Source: Bifidobacterium breve (GTDB taxonomy: Bacteria > Actinomycetota > Actinomycetes > S36-B12). Taken from it: a stretch of DNA of 15,016 nucleotides. Below the pieces are notes generated by a model. That model ran no database searches, was not told the DNA's origin, and saw only the letters and a list, made by a program, of their open reading frames with translations. This document shows positions 7,380 to 15,016 of this stretch, one piece after another (the first letter of the stretch is position 1; every line of letters begins with the position of its first letter). Location: assembly GCA_945885645.1 (NCBI GenBank), contig CAMCYV010000020.1, forward strand, positions 1-15,016, written 5' to 3'. Made by a program: the position numbers and the translations under genes.

Positions 7380-8681
7380 GTGGCCAACATCAACGCGCCC
7401 AAGGGTGTTCCCGATTATGTCCCGCCCCGGAGTAGAGATTTTCTGCGAGTGCAGGAACAGCTCAGTTCTTCGGCTCGCCTAAGTGGTTATGAGTATATTG
7501 AGTTGCCAGTTTTTGAATCCACGGAACTTTTCGAGCGAGGCGTAGGGACAAGTACCGACGTAGTTCAGAAAGAAATGTATACCTTCACTGACCGTGGTGA
7601 TCGCTCAATCACACTCCGGCCAGAAGGTACGGCGGGTGTCATGCGCGCGGTTATTGAGAATCGATTAGATAAAGGCGCACTGCCCGTCAAACTTTGGTAC
7701 CGCGGACCGTTTTTTCGGGCAGAGAGACCTCAACTGGGTCGCTATCGCCAATTGCAACAGGTCGGCGTTGAGGCCGTTGGCTCAGTGGACCCGATCATTG
7801 ATGCCGAAGTCATTGCCCTTGCGGACCAGGCCTACCGCTCCCTGGGGCTGAATGATTTTCATCTTGATCTAACGTCATTGGGTTGTTCACAGTGCCGACC
7901 GGCTTATCGAATCAAGCTCCAAGAGTTTCTTGGCACCTGCGATCTTGATCAGGAAACGAAGGAAAGAGCAGATCTCAATCCACTGCGTGTTCTTGATGAC
8001 AAGCGCGAAATCGTCTCATCGCAAATGATTGACGCCCCCCTCATGATTGATTCGCTGTGCAGTCAATGCCAAGAGCATTACGACCAAGTGCGTGACTTCC
8101 TTCGCATCTTCGGTGTGCAATGGAATGAAGCACCACGGATGGTGCGTGGGCTTGATTACTACACACGAACAACATTTGAATTTGTGCATCCCGGACTCGG
8201 GGCGCAGTCTGGGATCGGCGGTGGGGGTCGCTACGACGGGCTCATGGCTGAACTTGGCGGAAGTGAACTCTCCGGGATTGGTTTTGGTCTCGGTGTTGAC
8301 CGGACACTTCTCGCGTGTGAAGCCGAAGGACTGACCCCATTTCGTTCCCGGATTCTTGACGTGTTCGTAATTCCGGTCGGAGACCAAAGTCGTGAGCCCT
8401 CAGTTTCACTGTTAGTTGCTTTGAGGGCAGCTGGTATTGCGGCTGATGTGTGTGTGGACAATCGGAGCATCAAAAGCGCAATGAAAGCGGCTAATGTCTC
8501 GAATGCACCACTGGTCATAATTATTGGTCCGGACGAGTTGTCGTCATCGAGTGTTATTGTCAAAAATATGACCAGTGGCGATCAGCAATCACTCCCCAGT
8601 GAGCCAGGAACCCTGATTCCCGCCGTGCAGGAAACTTTACGAAATCTACAAGCGGAAAATAGGAAAGAGGACCAATCGTGA
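7380..8681 (+). CDS. hisS: Histidyl-tRNA synthetase
   Basis: This class II aminoacyl-tRNA synthetase attaches histidine to tRNA-His in the cytoplasm. Visible elements in the 433 residues are APKGVPDY near the start, LRPEGTA (79-85), the motif-2 region YRGPFFRAERPQLGRYRQ, the histidine-specific signatures RGLDYY (256-261) and GGGGRYDGL (from 280), and motif 3 around GFGLGVDR. A C-terminal anticodon-binding domain covers roughly the last 95 residues. The start is GTG, with AAAGG 10 nt upstream, and no alternative ATG precedes the conserved APKG motif. It follows the MBL gene by 3 bp and overlaps aspS by 4 bp (GTGA), which indicates translational coupling. Length is normal and nothing appears to be missing. 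Confidence 0.97.
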   Translation: MANINAPKGVPDYVPPRSRDFLRVQEQLSSSARLSGYEYIELPVFESTELFERGVGTSTDVVQKEMYTFTDRGDRSITLRPEGTAGVMRAVIENRLDKGALPVKLWYRGPFFRAERPQLGRYRQLQQVGVEAVGSVDPIIDAEVIALADQAYRSLGLNDFHLDLTSLGCSQCRPAYRIKLQEFLGTCDLDQETKERADLNPLRVLDDKREIVSSQMIDAPLMIDSLCSQCQEHYDQVRDFLRIFGVQWNEAPRMVRGLDYYTRTTFEFVHPGLGAQSGIGGGGRYDGLMAELGGSELSGIGFGLGVDRTLLACEAEGLTPFRSRILDVFVIPVGDQSREPSVSLLVALRAAGIAADVCVDNRSIKSAMKAANVSNAPLVIIIGPDELSSSSVIVKNMTSGDQQSLPSEPGTLIPAVQETLRNLQAENRKEDQS

Positions 8682-10447
8682 TTCGCACGGCTCAAGCAGG
8701 TGCACTATCTCGCGCGGATATCGGACGCGAAGTGACATTGGCAGGATGGATCGCCAGCCGACGGGACCATGGTGGGGTTGCTTTCCTGGATCTTCGTGAC
8801 ACAACGGGGGTTGCCCAGGTCGTTGTCCGCGACACCTCCATGGCGCACGACTTGCGAGATGAATATTGCATCGCGGTCACGGGCACCGTTGAAGAACGTC
8901 CAGAAGGAAACGCGAACCCGGACTTGGCTTCTGGTGACATTGAATTAATCACCACGAAACTTGAGGTTCTCTCAAAGTCGGCGCCTCTTCCATTCCCGAT
9001 TGACGACCGCATAACTGTTAATGACGAAGTGCGCTTACGTCACCGTTACCTCGACCTGCGTCGAAAAAGTTCTGGAGATATCTTGCGCATGCGCTCCAAG
9101 GTGAGCCACATCGCTCGTAGTGTCCTTATCGACGATGACTTCATTGAGATCGAAACACCAACACTTACTCGTTCAACCCCCGAGGGTGCACGCGATTTTT
9201 TGGTTCCCGTTCGCCTTCAACCAGGTAATTGGTACGCACTGCCACAGTCACCACAGCTGTTCAAACAGTTGCTCATGGTGGCCGGCATGGAAAAGTATTT
9301 TCAGATCGCCCGCTGTTATCGTGATGAAGATTTCCGAGCCGATCGCCAACCGGAATTCACCCAACTTGATATCGAGATGAGTTTCGTTGATCAAGATGAC
9401 GTGATGGCCGTTGGTGAACAGGTAATTCGTTCCGTGTGGCATGGAGTCTTGAACTACACGATCGGTGAAATTCCGCAGATGACGTATCACGAATCCATGC
9501 GTCGATACGGCAGTGACAAGCCTGACCTTCGTTTTGGTCTAGAACTTGTTGATCTCACTGCGTATTTTGGCCAGACACCATTTCGGGTGTTTCAAGCCGA
9601 ACATGTCGGTGCAGTCATCATGCCCGGTGGCGCAGACCAGCCTCGCCGAGCTTTTGATGCATGGCAAGAGTGGGCCAAACAACGGGGCGCAAAGGGATTG
9701 GCATATGTCACGGTGAATGAAGATGGCCTCGGCGGGCCGGTAGCCAAAAATCTCAGCGATCAGGAGCGTGAGGGTCTAGTGGCTGCCAGTGGAGCTCAGA
9801 TTGGGGACTGCATCTTTTTTGCAGCTGGCCGGGCAACCGATGCGCGTGCGTTACTTGGGGCAGTCCGCAACGAAGTCGCCGACCGACTGGATCTCATCGA
9901 TAAGAGTGTGTGGAGTTTTGTTTGGATCGTCGATGCTCCCATGTTTGAGGAAGTTCAAGACGATGCCGGCAACTGGACTTGGACGGCCGTGCACCATCCC
10001 TTCACATCGCCTAATGGCGAGTGGCTCGATAAGTTCACGGAGTCACCCGGTGAAGCACTCGCTTGGGCATATGACTTGGTGTGTAATGGGAATGAAATCG
10101 GCGGAGGGTCAATTCGTATCCACCAAGGAAATATTCAAAACCAAGTATTTCGAATCCTTGGACTCGAGGAAAAAGAGGCCAATGAAAAATTTGGGTTTCT
10201 CCTTGAAGCATTCGCTTTCGGCCCCCCGCCTCACGGTGGAATCGCATTTGGCTGGGATCGAATCTGCATGCTGCTAGCCGGTGCCAATTCGTTGCGAGAT
10301 GTGATTGCGTTTCCCAAAACAGGTGGCGGACAGGACCCTTTAACGGGGGCGCCAACCCAAATCACGGTTGCCCAGCGTAGGGAGGCTGGCATTGACGCGA
10401 AGCCAAAAAAGAATGAGCACGAGGAAAATGCGCAAGGACAGGTGTGA
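8678..10447 (+). CDS. aspS: Aspartyl-tRNA synthetase, bacterial type, probably non-discriminating (Asp/Asn)
   Basis: This class II synthetase charges tRNA-Asp with aspartate. The 589 residues contain the N-terminal OB-fold anticodon domain (about 1-105), the RHRYLDLRR start of the catalytic domain, the ETPTLTRSTPEGARDF region, motif 2 FQIARCYRDED (208-218), the bacterial insertion domain in the middle, and motif 3 GIAFGWDR (521-528). H31 in RRDHGG is the residue reported for AspRS enzymes that also charge tRNA-Asn, as in Pseudomonas aeruginosa; discriminating enzymes such as that of E. coli have Leu. If this holds, the Asp-tRNA-Asn formed would need GatCAB for conversion. The GTG start overlaps the hisS stop, with AGAGG 7 nt upstream. 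Identity is certain; the non-discriminating property is inferred from one residue. Confidence 0.97.
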   Translation: MIRTAQAGALSRADIGREVTLAGWIASRRDHGGVAFLDLRDTTGVAQVVVRDTSMAHDLRDEYCIAVTGTVEERPEGNANPDLASGDIELITTKLEVLSKSAPLPFPIDDRITVNDEVRLRHRYLDLRRKSSGDILRMRSKVSHIARSVLIDDDFIEIETPTLTRSTPEGARDFLVPVRLQPGNWYALPQSPQLFKQLLMVAGMEKYFQIARCYRDEDFRADRQPEFTQLDIEMSFVDQDDVMAVGEQVIRSVWHGVLNYTIGEIPQMTYHESMRRYGSDKPDLRFGLELVDLTAYFGQTPFRVFQAEHVGAVIMPGGADQPRRAFDAWQEWAKQRGAKGLAYVTVNEDGLGGPVAKNLSDQEREGLVAASGAQIGDCIFFAAGRATDARALLGAVRNEVADRLDLIDKSVWSFVWIVDAPMFEEVQDDAGNWTWTAVHHPFTSPNGEWLDKFTESPGEALAWAYDLVCNGNEIGGGSIRIHQGNIQNQVFRILGLEEKEANEKFGFLLEAFAFGPPPHGGIAFGWDRICMLLAGANSLRDVIAFPKTGGGQDPLTGAPTQITVAQRREAGIDAKPKKNEHEENAQGQV

Positions 10448-10465
10448 TCCTGTATTTCAACGCCT

Positions 10466-10471
10466 TATTGT
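10466..10471 (+). promoter_or_regulatory. Candidate -10 element for a leaderless rarA transcript
   Basis: TATTGT fits the TANNNT pattern and ends 6 nt before the rarA GTG, so transcription would begin at or next to the start codon. The 30-bp aspS-rarA gap contains no purine-rich ribosome binding site. TGTGAT at 10443-10448 is a possible weak -35 with a 17-bp spacer. Confidence 0.4.
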
Positions 10472-10477
10472 TAACAC

Positions 10478-11788
10478 GTGAGTTTATTTGAGCAACGCTC
10501 AGTTGGTCCGCTGGCGGTTCGAATGCGACCACGGGGTTTTGAAGATCTAGTTGGTCAAGAGCGCGCGCTCACATTGGGAAGTCCGCTTCAACTACTGCTT
10601 GCCGGTACCGGATCCGTTTCAATCATTTTGTGGGGACCGCCGGGAACAGGGAAAACCACGATTGCAACGCTGATTTCCGCTCAAACGGGTCGAAAGTTTC
10701 GTGAACTATCTGCAGTCAGTGCAGGTGTGCGCGATGTCCGTGAAGTTATTGAAAAGGCTCGCGAAGATTCAAGCCTCTACGGCACTGAAACGGTGCTTTT
10801 CATTGACGAGGTGCATCGATTCAATAAATCTCAGCAGGACGCATTACTTCCAGCCGTTGAAAATGGATGGGTGACCCTTGTCGCAGCTACAACTGAGAAT
10901 CCTAGTTTCTCGGTCATCTCTCCGTTACTCTCGAGAAGCGTGGTGGTGAAGTTAGAGCCACTTGATCAGGTATCACTTCGAGCGTTGTTGATTCGAGCAA
11001 TGGAAAGTGAGCGCGGCCTTGATGCGAGCGTCACGGCGAACGATCTCGCAATTCAGGCGCTCATCGATGCAAGCAGCGGTGATGCTCGTCGGGCACTGAC
11101 AGCCCTCGAGGCGGCAGCAAATGCGACGCTAGCGCGATCAAGTCGCGAAATTTGTGTCGAAGATGTTGAAAATGCAATAAATGTTGTTGCTATTAACTAT
11201 GACAAGGACGGTGACACCCACTACGACGTCATCAGCGCATTCATCAAGAGTGTCCGGGGGAGTGACCCTGACGCAGCCCTTCACTATCTCGCCCGAATGT
11301 TGCACGCAGGCGAAGATCCGCGGTTCATCGCAAGAAGGCTCATGATTTTAGCGAGTGAAGATATAGGTTTAGCGGCATCCCAAGTGTTGTTAACCACGGT
11401 GGCTGCAGCGCAATCCGTGCAGTTGGTCGGAATGCCAGAAGCGCAGATCATCCTGGCGCACGCCACACTTGAGGCGGCTCTTGCACCGAAGTCGAACAGC
11501 GTTGTCAACTCGATAGGTGCGGCCATGTCCGATGTTCAGCAGGGTCGAGTCGGAAATGTCCCGGTGCACTTGCGAGATTCTCATTATCCGGGAGCATCCC
11601 AATTGGGGCATGGAGCCAACTACGTGTATCCCCACGATCAAATAAGTGGGGTGGCGCAACAGTCCTATTTGCCAGAGGAATTGGAGGGCTCTTGCTACTA
11701 CCGACCTACTCACCACGGTGCAGAAGAACGCCTGGGGACCGTGGCAGATCGGCTTCGAAAGCTCCGGAGCGGTGAATCGCTAGACTGA
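10478..11788 (+). CDS. rarA: RarA (MgsA), replication-associated recombination AAA+ ATPase
   Basis: RarA is a DNA-dependent ATPase, related to clamp-loader subunits, that acts at stalled replication forks and single-strand/double-strand DNA junctions. In the 436 residues the Walker A motif GPPGTGKTT is at 53-61, Walker B at about 106-113 (LFIDEVHRF, with D110-E111), and a sensor-1 stretch AATTENPSF follows. The GDARRAL sensor-2 region comes next, then the C-terminal oligomerisation domain ending in YLPEELEG and YYRPTHHGAEER, which identifies RarA rather than RuvB or DnaX. The start is GTG; an in-frame stop at 10472 prevents any longer version, and the encoded SLFEQ followed by PLAVRMRP matches the family N-terminus. 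No Shine-Dalgarno sequence is present. It follows aspS by 30 bp. Confidence 0.95.
   Translation: MSLFEQRSVGPLAVRMRPRGFEDLVGQERALTLGSPLQLLLAGTGSVSIILWGPPGTGKTTIATLISAQTGRKFRELSAVSAGVRDVREVIEKAREDSSLYGTETVLFIDEVHRFNKSQQDALLPAVENGWVTLVAATTENPSFSVISPLLSRSVVVKLEPLDQVSLRALLIRAMESERGLDASVTANDLAIQALIDASSGDARRALTALEAAANATLARSSREICVEDVENAINVVAINYDKDGDTHYDVISAFIKSVRGSDPDAALHYLARMLHAGEDPRFIARRLMILASEDIGLAASQVLLTTVAAAQSVQLVGMPEAQIILAHATLEAALAPKSNSVVNSIGAAMSDVQQGRVGNVPVHLRDSHYPGASQLGHGANYVYPHDQISGVAQQSYLPEELEGSCYYRPTHHGAEERLGTVADRLRKLRSGESLD
11781..11786 (+). promoter_or_regulatory. Candidate -10 element for a leaderless transcript of the small membrane-protein gene
   Basis: TAGACT overlaps the last rarA codons and ends 5 nt before the ATG at 11792. 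The nearest purine-rich run, GGAG at 11765-11768, is too far upstream to serve as a ribosome binding site. No -35 box is recognisable. Translation could instead result from coupling to rarA, whose stop is only 3 bp away. Confidence 0.3.
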
Positions 11789-11791
11789 ACT

Positions 11792-12010
11792 ATGCGCAGA
11801 ATGGTCTGGGTCTCATTAGGGGCCGTTGGTGGAATCCTTGCCTATCGAAAACTCGAAGAGCTGGCGAATGAGTCAATGAATAAAGGACTAGTTCTCACGC
11901 TGATGGATGCTGGAACTTCGGCTCGGGTATTCGCTGTGGGTGTCGGTGAGCAGGTCTCAAAAATTAGACAGTCCGCGCAACCGAAACAACACGACTCGAT
12001 AACCCCGTAA
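11792..12010 (+). CDS. Small DUF6167-like protein, probable membrane anchor
   Basis: This 72-residue protein begins MRRMVWVSLGAVGGILAYRKL, a short basic start and one hydrophobic stretch with glycines that probably inserts in the membrane. A short, mostly helical hydrophilic part and a charged tail follow. The start pattern, the size and the position directly before alaS resemble the small DUF6167 proteins annotated at this place in Streptomyces and relatives; I base this on memory of the family, not on a search. No function is known to me. It lies 3 bp after rarA and 22 bp before alaS, on the same strand. The equivalent region in Streptomyces also carries rpsD and a DUF948 gene, which are absent here. 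Confidence 0.75.
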   Translation: MRRMVWVSLGAVGGILAYRKLEELANESMNKGLVLTLMDAGTSARVFAVGVGEQVSKIRQSAQPKQHDSITP

Positions 12011-12018
12011 TCGCACTC

Positions 12019-12024
12019 AAGGAG
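12019..12024 (+). promoter_or_regulatory. Strong ribosome binding site of alaS
   Basis: AAGGAG lies 8 nt before the alaS ATG, the best Shine-Dalgarno match among the plus-strand genes here. It shows that this organism uses Shine-Dalgarno initiation beside the SD-less starts at rarA and the preceding small gene. Confidence 0.75.
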
Positions 12025-12032
12025 TAAAAACA

Positions 12033-14705
12033 ATGGATTCCGCGCAAATTCGGACTCGATTTCTCACGTTTTTTGCTGAACGTGGACATGAAATCGTTCC
12101 CTCGGCATCCCTTCTCCTGGACGACCCAACACTGCTTTTTGTTAATGCCGGAATGGTGCCATTTAAACCGTATTTTTTGGGTGAAGCCCCGGCGCCGTAC
12201 TTGCGCGCAACGAGTGTTCAAAAAGTCGTTCGAACCCTTGACATTGAAGAAGTTGGTAAAACAACCCGCCATGCTTCCTTTTTCCAAATGGCTGGGAATT
12301 TCTCATTTGGTGACTACTTCAAGGAGGAAGCAATTCCACTTGCTTGGGAGCTACTCACATCCTCTATCGACGACGGCGGTTATGGCTTTGATCCTGAGCG
12401 CCTTTGGGTGACGGTGTACCAAGATGATGACGAAGGCGAAGCTATCTGGCGAGATGTCGTTGGTGTTCCACCAGAACGAATCCAACGCCGTGGCATGGAT
12501 GACAACTATTGGTCAATGGGAGTGCCCGGACCATGTGGGCCGTGCTCAGAGATCTACTACGATCGAGGACCCGAATTTGGTGCCGAAGGTGGTCCGATCG
12601 CCGATGAGAATCGTTACCTCGAAGTCTGGAACTTAGTCTTCATGCAATTTGAGCGGGGCGAAGGCTCGGGCAAAGACGATTTTCCCATATTGGGACCGTT
12701 GCCAGCTGCGAGTATCGACACCGGAATGGGTCTTGAGCGCATGGCAGCAATTTTGCAAGGCGTTGACAACATTTATGAAATTGATACCACACGTGGAATT
12801 TTAGAAACGGCTTCGACACTTTCGGGGGCCGTTTATGGAATCAGCGAGAAACATGACATTGCATTGCGCGTGGTAGCTGATCATTCACGAACAGTTATAT
12901 TCTTAATTTCCGACGGAGTCATTCCCGGCAATGAAGGGCGTGGATACGTTCTGCGTCGCCTAATGCGGAGGGTTATTCGCAATATGCGGATCCTGGGTGC
13001 GACCGGTGCCACCCTGCGAACATTATGTGAATCAGCCATCTCGGTGATGGCACCCCAATACCCTGAACTCAATGATTCACGCGAACGAATCCTTAGTATT
13101 GCAATGGGTGAAGAGAATGCTTTCGCACAAACATTGATAACCGGAAATGTTTTGTTCGAGAGCGCTGCAAGTGAAACGAAGAATATTGGTAGCTCAACGA
13201 TTTCGGGTGATAAAGCCTTCGCGCTACATGACACGTATGGTTTTCCCATTGATTTAACGATGGAAATGGCAGCCGAGGCCGGACTCACTGTTGACCGGGA
13301 TCGATTCTCTGTCCTCATGAAAGAGCAACGTGACCGTGCGAAAGCTGACTCAGTCGCTCGCAAAAGTGATTTTGCCGCAACGACCGCCTATAAGGAGATT
13401 TTGACCGTCCGGGGCAGTGCTGAATTCACAGGATATGTGGAGAGCACGACCGAGGCGCAGGTCACGGGACTGGTAATTGACGGAACCTCGGTTCCCGCGG
13501 CACGTGTCGGTGACCACGTTGAAGTTATCCTGAGCCGAACTCCATTTTATGCGGAATCAGGTGGTCAACTTGGAGACCACGGTGTCATCACTTCAGTAAC
13601 GGGACAATCTCGAATTGAGATCTACGATGTCCAAACTCCTGTCATCGGACTCGTTCTGCACCGTGGTCGGGTAGTGGATGGCGAGTGTAGTGTTGGTGAG
13701 TCAGTCATAGGCGCTGTCGATATTGCACGACGGAAGGCAATATCGCGGGCACACACGGCCACACACATGGTGCATCGTGCATTTCGAGAAAGACTTGGAG
13801 AGACTGCTACTCAAATGGGGTCAGAGAATTCCCCCGGCCGATTCCGCTTTGACTTTCCGAGTCCGGAAGCCGTTTCACCGGCGGTGTTGCGTGACGTTGA
13901 GCAGTACGTCAACGCAATGCTTATTGAGGACCTCGCTGTGAGTGCGAACTTGATGTCCCAGCAGCAAGCACTAGATATGGGAGCCATGGCGCTGTTCGGC
14001 GAAAAATATGGCAATGAAGTCCGAGTTGTCTCCGTTGGTGACTGGGCTCACGAGCTGTGCGGTGGAACACATGCACAGCGAACAGGGGCACTGGGCTTGG
14101 TGTATTTCGTCGGGGAGGGTTCCGTCGGTGCCGGCGTCAGACGAGTCGAAGCACTCGTGGGTTCGGATGCTTATCAATTCGCAGCTAATGAGCACGTCCT
14201 AGTCAATAAGCTCACCACGATGCTCAAAGTGCCGGCGGATCAGCTCGCTGACCGACTCGAATCAACAATAGGCGCACTGAGAATTGCCGAAAAAGAAATA
14301 GCGGAGTTCAAACGTTCTAACTTGCTCAAGGATGCAAGCGGCATTTTGGGGGAGCCGGTTCGGCGCGGTGATATTGATCTCTGGGTTTTTGCAGCGCCTG
14401 TTGGTACCGATGCTAATAGTCTCCGAGAGTTGGCTCAGCAAGCAATCTCACGTGGAAAAAACGACTCGAAGGCTATAGCCTTCGGAACTCTCACCATGGA
14501 TGGAAAAGTTTCTGCGGTTGTCGCTGTGAATGACCTAGGTGTTCAATCTGGGCTGTCAGCTCAAGAATTATTACGCTTGGCCTTGTCGCACATTGAGGGC
14601 AAGGGCGGTGGCAAAGAAGCTTTCGCCCAAGGTGCAGGCACAAACGCTGCGGCACTGCCAGCAGCGATCTCAAGCATTGAAGCGGCGTTGGTCGCGCATA
14701 AATAA
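12033..14705 (+). CDS. alaS: Alanyl-tRNA synthetase
   Basis: This enzyme charges tRNA-Ala with alanine and removes mis-attached serine or glycine. The 890 residues follow the full bacterial layout. The class II catalytic domain carries the VRTLDIEEVGKTTRHASFFQ region and GNFSFGDYFKEE, with FFQM in place of the FFEM of many bacteria. PCGPCSEIYYD follows, then the tRNA-recognition region (GRGYVLRRLMRRVIRN). The editing domain has HTATH with H574 and H578, and CGGTH with C676 and H680, the four metal ligands. The C-terminal C-Ala domain includes the glycine-rich KGGGKEAFAQGAG loop. Nothing is truncated, and proofreading should be functional. It has its own strong ribosome binding site, and its stop shares one base with the ruvX start. 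No T-box leader fits in the 22 bp upstream. Confidence 0.97.
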   Translation: MDSAQIRTRFLTFFAERGHEIVPSASLLLDDPTLLFVNAGMVPFKPYFLGEAPAPYLRATSVQKVVRTLDIEEVGKTTRHASFFQMAGNFSFGDYFKEEAIPLAWELLTSSIDDGGYGFDPERLWVTVYQDDDEGEAIWRDVVGVPPERIQRRGMDDNYWSMGVPGPCGPCSEIYYDRGPEFGAEGGPIADENRYLEVWNLVFMQFERGEGSGKDDFPILGPLPAASIDTGMGLERMAAILQGVDNIYEIDTTRGILETASTLSGAVYGISEKHDIALRVVADHSRTVIFLISDGVIPGNEGRGYVLRRLMRRVIRNMRILGATGATLRTLCESAISVMAPQYPELNDSRERILSIAMGEENAFAQTLITGNVLFESAASETKNIGSSTISGDKAFALHDTYGFPIDLTMEMAAEAGLTVDRDRFSVLMKEQRDRAKADSVARKSDFAATTAYKEILTVRGSAEFTGYVESTTEAQVTGLVIDGTSVPAARVGDHVEVILSRTPFYAESGGQLGDHGVITSVTGQSRIEIYDVQTPVIGLVLHRGRVVDGECSVGESVIGAVDIARRKAISRAHTATHMVHRAFRERLGETATQMGSENSPGRFRFDFPSPEAVSPAVLRDVEQYVNAMLIEDLAVSANLMSQQQALDMGAMALFGEKYGNEVRVVSVGDWAHELCGGTHAQRTGALGLVYFVGEGSVGAGVRRVEALVGSDAYQFAANEHVLVNKLTTMLKVPADQLADRLESTIGALRIAEKEIAEFKRSNLLKDASGILGEPVRRGDIDLWVFAAPVGTDANSLRELAQQAISRGKNDSKAIAFGTLTMDGKVSAVVAVNDLGVQSGLSAQELLRLALSHIEGKGGGKEAFAQGAGTNAAALPAAISSIEAALVAHK

Positions 14706-15016
14706 TGGCCCGGATTAATCAGCGGCGTCTTGCATTTGATGTCGGTACGGTGCGCATAGGGGTAGCAACGACTGACTTTGATGCAATTTTGGCTTCGCCA
14801 CAGACTGCAATCGGTGGGGGCGAGCACTCAATCACGTCGGCTCTGACACTTATTCGCGAGTATGAACCATGTGAGATTGTTGTTGGTCTACCGAGCAACT
14901 TGAAAGGCAATGACACGGCATCCACAGAAAATGCTCGGGAATGGGCGCGCCAACTGGGCCTTGTTTCACCAATTCCAATTATTCTGATTGACGAGAGATT
15001 AACCACAATTCAAGCT
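14705..15016 (+). CDS. ruvX: RuvX (YqgF), putative pre-16S rRNA nuclease / Holliday-junction resolvase (5' part, 3' end outside window)
   Basis: The frame runs open to the window edge, giving the first 104 residues of a protein usually about 140-160 long. YqgF-family proteins have an RNase H-like fold; in E. coli YqgF is needed for 16S rRNA 5'-end maturation, and a Holliday-junction role has been proposed. RRLAFDVGTVRIGVATTD near the start carries the first catalytic Asp (D11), VVGLP followed by a GN loop is the family's second motif, and IDERLTT near the window end is the third. The ATG overlaps the alaS TAA as TAATG, so translation is probably coupled. The placement directly after alaS is the common actinobacterial and wider bacterial arrangement. 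Confidence 0.94.
   Translation, partial: MARINQRRLAFDVGTVRIGVATTDFDAILASPQTAIGGGEHSITSALTLIREYEPCEIVVGLPSNLKGNDTASTENAREWARQLGLVSPIPIILIDERLTTIQA

Noticed and set aside
9789..10277. Open frame of 162 codons in another frame inside aspS
   Set aside because: It overlaps the AspRS catalytic core including motif 3, and the product resembles nothing.
12011..12032. T-box or other leader riboswitch before alaS
   Set aside because: Only 22 bp separate alaS from the preceding stop, which is far too short for a T-box; the space is filled by a normal ribosome binding site.
12881..13363. Open frame of 160 codons on the minus strand opposite alaS
   Set aside because: It is antisense to the tRNA-recognition part of AlaRS; the Arg- and Ser-rich product is typical of a shadow frame.
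1..15016. tRNA or rRNA genes, CRISPR arrays, transposases, integrases, phage or defence genes
   Set aside because: I found none. The window is almost fully occupied by housekeeping coding sequence, and the longest non-coding stretch is 125 bp.

Overview
The window is a run of housekeeping genes from an actinobacterium (Actinomycetota). The order secD-secF-rel, then a DUF349 gene, a membrane-anchored cyclophilin, a glyoxalase-II-like hydrolase, hisS, aspS, rarA, a small DUF6167-like gene, alaS and ruvX is a familiar actinobacterial arrangement. The proteins carry actinobacterial signatures, such as the FFQM form of the AlaRS motif and the RRDHGG motif in AspRS. By eye the base composition is close to half G+C, well below Streptomyces or Mycobacterium. 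Together with very tight gene packing this would fit a streamlined, probably aquatic, actinobacterium; the genus or family cannot be fixed from the sequence alone.

Layout. Positions 1-2048 hold the 3' part of secD and all of secF, joined by an ATGA overlap; they encode the accessory subunits of the Sec translocon. A 71-bp gap with a candidate promoter leads to rel (2120-4387), the bifunctional (p)ppGpp synthetase/hydrolase. Two minus-strand genes follow: a three-repeat DUF349 protein (4399-5733), convergent with rel, and upstream of it an extracytoplasmic cyclophilin (5859-6620). The 125 bp between these two is the largest non-coding stretch in the window and holds a tandem heptamer. A 75-bp divergent promoter region opens the rightward half: MBL hydrolase (6696-7376), hisS (7380-8681), aspS (8678-10447, GTGA overlap), rarA (10478-11788), the small membrane protein (11792-12010), alaS (12033-14705) and the 5' part of ruvX (14705 to the window end, TAATG overlap).

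The genes cover protein export and extracytoplasmic folding (SecDF, cyclophilin), starvation signalling (Rel), tRNA charging (HisRS, AspRS, AlaRS) and replication-fork or Holliday-junction maintenance (RarA, RuvX). No tRNA, rRNA, CRISPR array, mobile element, phage gene or defence system is visible, and no gene looks broken or recently acquired. I found no convincing undescribed system. The points worth a second look are modest: probable leaderless starts at several genes, an AspRS residue pointing to a non-discriminating enzyme, absence of the apt gene that often lies between secF and rel, and the little-studied DUF349 and DUF6167 proteins.
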